A DNA stretch of 64,000 nt, taken from the NCBI GenBank assembly GCA_938030705.1, contig CALHIR010000025.1:1-64000 (forward strand), in the 5' to 3' direction. The notes under the pieces were generated by a model. The model was not told the DNA's origin. It saw nothing but the letters and a program-made list of their open reading frames with translations, and did not search any database. This document shows, piece after piece, positions 58,776 to 64,000 of this stretch. Position numbers and translations under genes: made by a program. Source of the DNA: Candidatus Poseidoniaceae archaeon (GTDB lineage: Archaea > Thermoplasmatota > Poseidoniia > Poseidoniales > Poseidoniaceae). How positions within the stretch are numbered: the stretch's first letter is position 1; each line of letters begins with the position of its first letter.

Positions 58776-59017
58776 GCCTCCCCCTCAGGTCTGTTCAAGG
58801 GCCATTCGTTCATAATCGGTTCGGGCAACATTTGTTCGGCACGCAATCCAAACTCTTCCGGATGAAAGCGGACACACATGGCGCGTCATGAGTGACAGCA
58901 CACACCGCTGGTGGAACGGCTCGGATTGGCAAAAGGTCTGAATGCTTGGAATTGAATCCAAGGGCACCCTCCATCTCGGCCCAAAACGCTCAAAGAGGCC
59001 GGAGCGAAGGTAGGTGC

Positions 59018-60253
59018 ATGAGCGCCCGCCGCCTCTTTGCCGCAGTGCGGGATCTCGATCCGCCAGGGGGCGGTGCGGAGCGTTCTTTGGCTGCCCTCTT
59101 GAACGGTATTGCGGTGCCGGGACCAACCCTGGAAACCGCCCCAACCTACGTACCAATGACGCCCGCCGCCGACGCTCCGACACATCCTCCATGGACGGTT
59201 CATGCCTTTGCGAGCAAAGACCGAGGCGACCCAATCGGTCTGCTTCACGCCCAAGTGGACTTCACCACCACCGACCTCCCGATCGAGGGTTTCTGGTCGA
59301 AAGTGGCCTGGGGCTTGCGAGAACGAAAGGGTGGGATGAGGCGCAGAAAGTGGGCCCATAACCTCCACATCGGCCGACGGAGTCCACAATTTGCTGCTCG
59401 TGTTGGTGCATGGTTGGACAGGCAGGAGCATGCGGGCGGTATCGGCCTGACCCAACTCGAGTGGGCGCCGGGCGCTGCCCAAGCTTTCACCGCCCGGGGC
59501 ATACCTTACATCATGTTCGTTCGGGATGATACGGCGTTTCGCCTCGAGGAACGGTTTCGGCCCGTGATGGAGGGGGCCGCTCTCGTGTGTGCGGCAGGCG
59601 AAGGCTTGCTCGCTGATATTCGCTCCCGGTTTGCCATTCAAAAAGGCCACAGCGTGCCGCTGCCGATCGATTTTGCTGGCCGTTTCGGGAGCATGGAGGA
59701 CGTGAACGCCTTGAGATCGGTCGAGCAGGCAAAGCGACCCGATGGAGCACCGCCCACCATTGGGATCATGGTCGTCACTCCGGAGAAGGGGTTACGGATG
59801 TATCAACGACTCTTACCGAAGTTGTTTGAGCGCTGGCCGGAGGCAGAAGTCCACATCGCAGGCGGGAGTGCCTACCCCCAAGAACTCGCTCATCACCCCA
59901 ACGCGCGTGTGTTGGGGCACGTGGACGCTGCGACCTTCTTTGCCAGCATTGATCTGCACCTCATTCTCTTCGAGACCACCGGATCGTGGGGGCGCGTCAT
60001 TGGCGAAGCTGGTCTGTTCGGGGTCCCAAGCGTCACCTCGGACGTAGGCTCGCAAAAGGAAGCCTTGGGCAAAGGAGGTATTCTGGTGGACGACGGCCAT
60101 GACGCTGATGCTGTCATCGATGCCTTGAGGGCCGTGTATGACGACCGAGAGCGGTACGGTGCCTTGGCGCGAGAGCACATTCGAATGGTTGACCACCGAC
60201 GATCCGTGGCGGCCTTCCGCAGTGGACTTGAGGAACTGTTCGAAGACCTCTGA
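59018..60253 (+). CDS. Glycosyltransferase, GT-B fold family
   Basis: 411 residues from ATG 59018. The opening RLFAAVRDLDPPGGGAERSLAALL carries the PGGGAE glycine loop of GT4-type enzymes; IMVVTPEKGLRMYQRLLPKL and HIAGGSAYPQEL form the start of the second Rossmann domain, and FETTGSWGRVIGEAGLFGVPSVTSDVGSQKEAL is the sugar-nucleotide binding motif with conserved Glu residues. Acceptor unknown. A 242-base spacer separates it from the divergent aconitase gene; no small gene or RNA was recognised there. Confidence 0.88.
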   Translation: MSARRLFAAVRDLDPPGGGAERSLAALLNGIAVPGPTLETAPTYVPMTPAADAPTHPPWTVHAFASKDRGDPIGLLHAQVDFTTTDLPIEGFWSKVAWGLRERKGGMRRRKWAHNLHIGRRSPQFAARVGAWLDRQEHAGGIGLTQLEWAPGAAQAFTARGIPYIMFVRDDTAFRLEERFRPVMEGAALVCAAGEGLLADIRSRFAIQKGHSVPLPIDFAGRFGSMEDVNALRSVEQAKRPDGAPPTIGIMVVTPEKGLRMYQRLLPKLFERWPEAEVHIAGGSAYPQELAHHPNARVLGHVDAATFFASIDLHLILFETTGSWGRVIGEAGLFGVPSVTSDVGSQKEALGKGGILVDDGHDADAVIDALRAVYDDRERYGALAREHIRMVDHRRSVAAFRSGLEELFEDL

Positions 60254-60364
60254 GCCGCGACGGTTGCGTCCATTGGACCTCAATTTCCCACGGCGGCATA
60301 AGGTGAAATCACAAGATGATGAGCTAGGCCATGGCCCGAATAGGTGATTCACTCGATGAGGTGT

Positions 60365-60979
60365 TCAGGCGCTGCCTTCTCTTCTCTCATCTTCAAAGAC
60401 GGAGTCTCGAGCCCGTTGCATGGCTTCGTCACTCGTGAACCAGAACGTTGGCGTTTCACCGAGGTCAGCATCCCATCGTTGGACTGCACGTGCAAACATT
60501 TCGCCCTCCGTGTATCTTTCGCACCACTTGAGGTACCAGTCTGCTTGAGCCATCATGGCATCGTCACCTGCAGCGGTCCGCTTCAGCGTTTCTGCTTGCA
60601 AGGCGATCATCATCGCCCAGTTCGGAGAAAGGGCATAGGTAACATACGGATTGCGTTCCATGTCAACACTGCGCCACTCAGTCCAAAGAGAAAACACTTG
60701 ATCGTAGAGGTATCCAATCATCAAAACAGCGAACATCACCGAGAAGAAAATGACGGCCAAACCAATGTAGGTCGAGGGGATGGAAGCAATCGAATCTGAG
60801 AAGCAAAAACCAGCATCACACTGGGAAGAAAATCGCCACGACACATAGGGCCAAACAAGCAAGGTGATGGTTGTGCCCCAGAGCAGGAGGCTGACAACCG
60901 CCTGGCTCATTTGCATTCTCCAATATTGACGCATCACCCACTTTCGGAAAAATGAGCCACTTTCCGTAGCATCAGGCAT
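60365..60979 (-). CDS. Membrane protein, unknown
   Basis: 204 residues. Two hydrophobic helices, about 26-48 (VVSLLLWGTTITLLVWPYVSW) and 70-93 (TYIGLAVIFFSVMFAVLMIGYLY), with a Cys pair in the short loop (CDAGFC). The C-terminal ~110 residues are soluble and helical and contain Trp-rich stretches (MMAQADWYLKWCERYTEGE). No family recognised. It converges on the glycosyltransferase gene. Confidence 0.68.
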   Translation of the reverse strand: MPDATESGSFFRKWVMRQYWRMQMSQAVVSLLLWGTTITLLVWPYVSWRFSSQCDAGFCFSDSIASIPSTYIGLAVIFFSVMFAVLMIGYLYDQVFSLWTEWRSVDMERNPYVTYALSPNWAMMIALQAETLKRTAAGDDAMMAQADWYLKWCERYTEGEMFARAVQRWDADLGETPTFWFTSDEAMQRARDSVFEDERREGSA

Positions 60980-61341
60980 AGTATCAACTCATGCACAAGC
61001 CAACCCTTCAAGAACCCCACCGATGATTTTTGAGGAAAGAGACGGGTGTTTGACCCTCGAGCACGCTCCCACCCTCTGCCAAAACCAGTCATCACTCCTC
61101 GCCGGAGACATGAACTTGATTCATTCCGTTCGGGAGGCGTTTTGAACGGCCATCAAAGCGGCCCAAGCAAGACGCTCAATGGCGTCCACCTTCAACCGAA
61201 GCGATTGAATATGACTACCTTGGCATGGAATTGATTGACATGGCTGTTGGAAGACCTCTGAACGATTCGAGGCAACGCAATACAGCTCTGCGCTCTTGAC
61301 CAGCGTGTGGGCACACCATGAAGTTCAACTGAGGGTTTGAC
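60980..61341. other. 362-base spacer with possible gene remnant
   Basis: No convincing gene. One plus-strand frame is open from about 61114 to a TGA near 61297 and reads in part STEAIEYDYLGMELIDMAV, which looks protein-like but has no upstream start and no recognised family. It may be the tail of a decayed gene. A different short frame (61046-61234) lacks coding character. The region borders the AT-rich glycan genes, so deletion or insertion scars are plausible. Confidence 0.35.
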
Positions 61342-62181
61342 ATGCTTCGAGCGTTTTATTGGCGACTTAATCTTGGTCTTAAGAAAATAAAATCAAAGCG
61401 ACTTCGTCGTAAACTCGGCCACAACATCAAAGCCATCATCACGCACAGTGAAAACGGTTTATTCGCTGTCGATCCCGAGGACCTCGAGGTGGGCCAAAAG
61501 TTGCGTTTGGGTGGCTTTGGTATTGAAGAAGTGGAACGGTTGAAGAAATTCATTGATGATAAATCAAAAGTCTTGATCGTCGGAACTCACATTGGTTCAT
61601 TAGCCATACCCCTTTCACACCATTGCCATGAAGTAACGGCGATTGAAGCCAATCCGAAGACCTTCGAATTATTGGAAATAAATCTTCAACTCAACAACGT
61701 GAACAACATTACACCGCACAATATTTTTGCGAACGACGTCCCCGAAAAAGTGGAGTTTTTACTCAACACCGTCAATTCAGGCGGTAGCAAGAGGAAACCA
61801 AAAACGAGCAATTTCATGTATGATTTTGATAACCCAGATATCATCGAGTTGGAATCTCATAGACTTGATGACTATTTGCCCGACCATGATTATGATCTCG
61901 TTCTCTTGGACATCGAGGGGTCCGAATACTTTGCAATGAAAGGCATGGAAGACATTCTATCTCGGTGCAAAACATTGGTTGTTGAGTTCCTACCACACCA
62001 TCTCAGGAACGTCGCAGGTATTGACGTTGACACGTTCCTGTCGGTCTTACCTGGTCATTTTACCAACTTTAAACTGCCAGATAACAAACAAGAACACGAC
62101 ATTTCAGCAGTCAAAACCGTCCTTCAGAAAATGTACGACGCAAACATCGGCGAGGATGGAATCATCTTCACCTCGAATTAG
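61342..62181 (+). CDS. FkbM-family methyltransferase
   Basis: 279 residues. SAM-binding region VLIVGTHIGSLAIPLSHHC (about 75-93), then VTAIEANPKTFELLEINLQLN and the FkbM signature YDLVLLDIEGSEYFAMKGM (about 190-208) with VVEFLPHHLRNV. FkbM enzymes O-methylate sugars or other metabolites and often lie in surface-polysaccharide clusters. Base composition is more AT-rich than the window average, suggesting transfer. It is followed after 57 bases by a similarly AT-rich glycosyltransferase. Confidence 0.9.
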   Translation: MLRAFYWRLNLGLKKIKSKRLRRKLGHNIKAIITHSENGLFAVDPEDLEVGQKLRLGGFGIEEVERLKKFIDDKSKVLIVGTHIGSLAIPLSHHCHEVTAIEANPKTFELLEINLQLNNVNNITPHNIFANDVPEKVEFLLNTVNSGGSKRKPKTSNFMYDFDNPDIIELESHRLDDYLPDHDYDLVLLDIEGSEYFAMKGMEDILSRCKTLVVEFLPHHLRNVAGIDVDTFLSVLPGHFTNFKLPDNKQEHDISAVKTVLQKMYDANIGEDGIIFTSN

Positions 62182-62238
62182 AAATTAATTCTACCCCAAC
62201 GGCTCAACATTATAGCAACCAGCCCTTTCACATAACAC

Positions 62239-63474
62239 ATGGCTAACCGTCAAAGAAAGCGCCTTTTACTCGTGAAAGGCTCTTTTGAGCTGTTCGGCGG
62301 AGGAGAAAGAGATTTGATCAATAATCTCGAAGCCTATTCCAAATATTTTGACCTAAGTTTTGCAACATTACATCCGAATAAAGAACTCATTGAGAAATTA
62401 AATGAATTGAATATCCCCCTCTTTTCTCCAGTGAGCAATTGGTCTTACTCGCGTGGAATATTTTCAGAAATCTTCGCAAAATCCTCCAAAAACGCCTCTA
62501 AAAAATGGTACGGCATGCTTTCTTTAACAAAACAAGGCGTCGGTTTGAAGACATTATTTTCTAACATTGATGCCGTGAACATAACAACGGGAATGGCCTC
62601 GTTGGAAATCCTTCCACTGATACCGAACAACCTTCCAGTTCATACGCACATGCTTGAACCAAACCGAGGTTTACACAGCAACGATCTCCACTTTGATGTC
62701 GATGGGACGCCCAAACAAAACCTCAGATTAACAAATTTCTTTTTGGCAAAACAGAGAAGAAGAGATGAAAAATTCGTGGACCTCGCTTCCAAGCGAGGGA
62801 AAATCAGTGGTAATTCGAAAAACACATGCGAGAGAATCAAACAAGTCCACGGCGCAGAATCTGATTTTCTTTACCCCAGCATCGACCCGAAGCTTTGGCC
62901 GATAAAACCAACAAAAGATGAAGACTGGGCGTCCGTAAAAAAAGAATTTGACCTGGTCAAAAACCAGTACGTCATCACCATTGGTCATGCTATTTTTGCC
63001 AAAGGTCTGTGGAATATGATCACAAAACTGCGTCATTCTGATTTGCAAATTGTCCAACTCGGCGGAGGGGTCAATGAAAAACACATGGAGCACGCCAGAA
63101 AAAATAACGTAGCATTGAAACCTCTACCAAGGGTCTCCCAAGCGACCATTCGGGCGTTGATGAGAAACGCGAAGGCGATGGTGAGTCATGCCATCAACGA
63201 ACCCTTTGGCTTAACGCCTCCCGAAGCCTATTTCGTCGATTGCCCGGTCATCGTTTCCAATCAAGGGGGGTTCAGAGAAACCGTTGTTGATGGGAAAACA
63301 GGACGCTTGATGAATGAAGGTGATGACTGGATTTCAGCCATCGATGAAGGGCATAAAAACAGAAAAGAATGGTGTAAGGCTGGTCGAGAACACATCCAAA
63401 AAATCGATCTCACGCCAGAAACTCAAGCGAGGAAAGTTTTCGAATTATTCAATTCGTATTTTGAAGAGGAATGA
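62239..63474 (+). CDS. Glycosyltransferase family 4-like protein
   Basis: 411 residues. RLLLVKGSFELFGGGERDLINNL is the GT4 N-terminal loop. The second half has YVITIGHAIFAKGLWNMITKL, the LPRVSQATIRALMRNAKAMVSHAINEPFGLTPPEAYF motif with its conserved Glu-x7-Glu spacing, and VIVSNQGGFRETVVDGKTGRL. It is Lys/Asn-rich and AT-rich like the FkbM gene, consistent with recent acquisition for cell-surface glycan or lipid glycosylation (inference). Confidence 0.9.
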   Translation: MANRQRKRLLLVKGSFELFGGGERDLINNLEAYSKYFDLSFATLHPNKELIEKLNELNIPLFSPVSNWSYSRGIFSEIFAKSSKNASKKWYGMLSLTKQGVGLKTLFSNIDAVNITTGMASLEILPLIPNNLPVHTHMLEPNRGLHSNDLHFDVDGTPKQNLRLTNFFLAKQRRRDEKFVDLASKRGKISGNSKNTCERIKQVHGAESDFLYPSIDPKLWPIKPTKDEDWASVKKEFDLVKNQYVITIGHAIFAKGLWNMITKLRHSDLQIVQLGGGVNEKHMEHARKNNVALKPLPRVSQATIRALMRNAKAMVSHAINEPFGLTPPEAYFVDCPVIVSNQGGFRETVVDGKTGRLMNEGDDWISAIDEGHKNRKEWCKAGREHIQKIDLTPETQARKVFELFNSYFEEE

Positions 63475-63579
63475 CCACGAAAGAACTTGAATCATTCAGA
63501 TTACAATGGCTCGCAGTGGGCTTTGTCATAGCCGGCCCTATGATTGGGCATCTCATCTGAGGAAGCCCCTCAATTGACT

Positions 63580-64000
63580 TCAACGTTCGCTGAGTTTTGC
63601 TGCAAGACGAAGAGCGATGTTTTCACCCACGTCCGAGCAGGAGGCCGTACCACCAATGTCGTAGGTGAGCATCTTACCCTCTTTCAAGTGGTCCGCAACG
63701 CTCTCATCGATGAGGCGCCCGACGGCAATAAGGTCGTCGTCGTTGTTCTTTCGGCCCAAGTAATCCATCATCATCTGAATGGAGTTGATGGAGGCGATGG
63801 GGTTGACTTTGTTTTGTCCAGCGTGTTTTGGGGCGGAGCCGTGAACCGGTTCGAAGAAGGCGTGGTCGTCGCCAATGTTCCCTGATGCAGCCATGCCCAT
63901 GCCGCCTTGAAGAACAGCTCCAAGGTCGGTGGAGATATCGCCGAACATGTTGGAGGTGACCACGGTATCGTAGTGCTCTGGGGAACGGGTGATCCACTGC
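63580..64000 (-). CDS. Isocitrate/3-isopropylmalate dehydrogenase, C-terminal part cut by window end
   Basis: About 140 residues are visible; the reading frame stays open to base 64000 with no start. YDTVVTSNMFGDISTDLGAVLQGGMGMA and the NAD(P)-site block AFFEPVHGSAPKHAGQNKVNP are shared by isocitrate and isopropylmalate dehydrogenases. HGSAPKHAGQNKVNP is compatible with either. The substrate loop (SxN/SER motif) lies outside the window, so isocitrate versus isopropylmalate cannot be decided. An aconitase-superfamily enzyme occurs about 5 kb away on the same strand. Confidence 0.92.
   Translation of the reverse strand, partial: QWITRSPEHYDTVVTSNMFGDISTDLGAVLQGGMGMAASGNIGDDHAFFEPVHGSAPKHAGQNKVNPIASINSIQMMMDYLGRKNNDDDLIAVGRLIDESVADHLKEGKMLTYDIGGTASCSDVGENIALRLAAKLSER

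Noticed and set aside
58776..59017. Possible small gene or RNA in the gap between the aconitase and glycosyltransferase genes
   Set aside because: Only shadow frames and no clear RNA structure seen; probably the divergent promoter region.
61046..61234. 62-codon frame in the 61-kb spacer
   Set aside because: Pro/His/Arg-rich, different frame from the more protein-like remnant, no start signal.

Overview
The window looks like a chromosome segment of an uncultured planktonic euryarchaeon, most plausibly Marine Group II (Candidatus Poseidoniales) or a close relative. This is inference from content. Archaeal information-processing genes are present: TopoVI A and B subunits, an RFC small-subunit-like clamp loader, the RpoP zinc ribbon, diphthine synthase, Trm5-family methyltransferase, stand-alone GMP synthase amidotransferase subunit and a geranylgeranyl reductase. 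They sit among many bacterial-type genes (KatG, Fur, type II glutamine synthetase, a PlsC/GPAT-like acyltransferase, a SOUL protein). Gene density is high, short stop/start overlaps are common, GC is moderate to high, and very large secreted proteins are encoded. Some starts have purine-rich Shine-Dalgarno stretches; others sit about 26-30 bases after a TATA-like box, as in leaderless mRNAs.

Layout. 1-6 kb: the end of katG, a Fur regulator, an SDR oxidoreductase, membrane proteins (one with a GIDE-like domain) and a PiT phosphate transporter fused to a PhoU-like domain. That transporter is divergent from an AbrB-PhoU regulator (6.07-7.1 kb) across a perfect 14-bp palindrome. 7-13 kb: tRNA-Leu, an iodotyrosine-deiodinase-like nitroreductase, a SOUL protein, a HerA-like ATPase with a membrane tail, a DegT aminotransferase, a CYTH protein and pyrF. 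14-25 kb: a CocE-like lipoprotein hydrolase, glutamine synthetase, SemiSWEET, NERD and HAD proteins, geranylgeranyl reductase, an EamA transporter, a Cys/Met PLP enzyme and a PqqB-like metallo-beta-lactamase protein. 25-30.5 kb: a sodium/solute symporter, dph5, trm5, a tiny zinc ribbon and guaA. 30.5-32.1 kb: an AT-rich two-gene cassette resembling a restriction-modification system. 32-36 kb: a 1011-aa secreted protein with LDL-receptor-A-like acidic repeats and a membrane partner.

36-40.4 kb is the most striking part. It holds tRNA-Asp, a (GPPT/S)n-repeat protein with a class II aldolase fold, then a four-repeat protein whose 70-residue units each end in Gly-Gly and resemble ubiquitin in layout (a polyubiquitin-like precursor). 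Next come a small HTH-like protein, rpoP, an RFC-like ATPase and tRNA-Arg. 40-46 kb: a membrane protein, a fumarate-reductase-like flavoprotein, a HIT protein and a glycerolipid acyltransferase. 46.5-51.6 kb: a 1676-aa secreted vWA/CARDB-type surface protein. 51.6-58.8 kb: an ArsR-like regulator, a membrane protein, top6A/top6B and an aconitase-family enzyme with its swivel domain at the N terminus. 59-63.5 kb: glycosyltransferases and an FkbM methyltransferase, the last two in an AT-rich patch. The right edge cuts an isocitrate/isopropylmalate dehydrogenase.

Functional groups visible together are oxidative-stress defence (katG-fur), phosphate uptake with two PhoU-type regulators, topoisomerase VI, translation modification (dph5/trm5), surface proteins and glycans, and lipid synthesis (geranylgeranyl reductase plus a bacterial/eukaryotic-type acyltransferase). 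No CRISPR array, rRNA, insertion sequence or replication origin was recognised.
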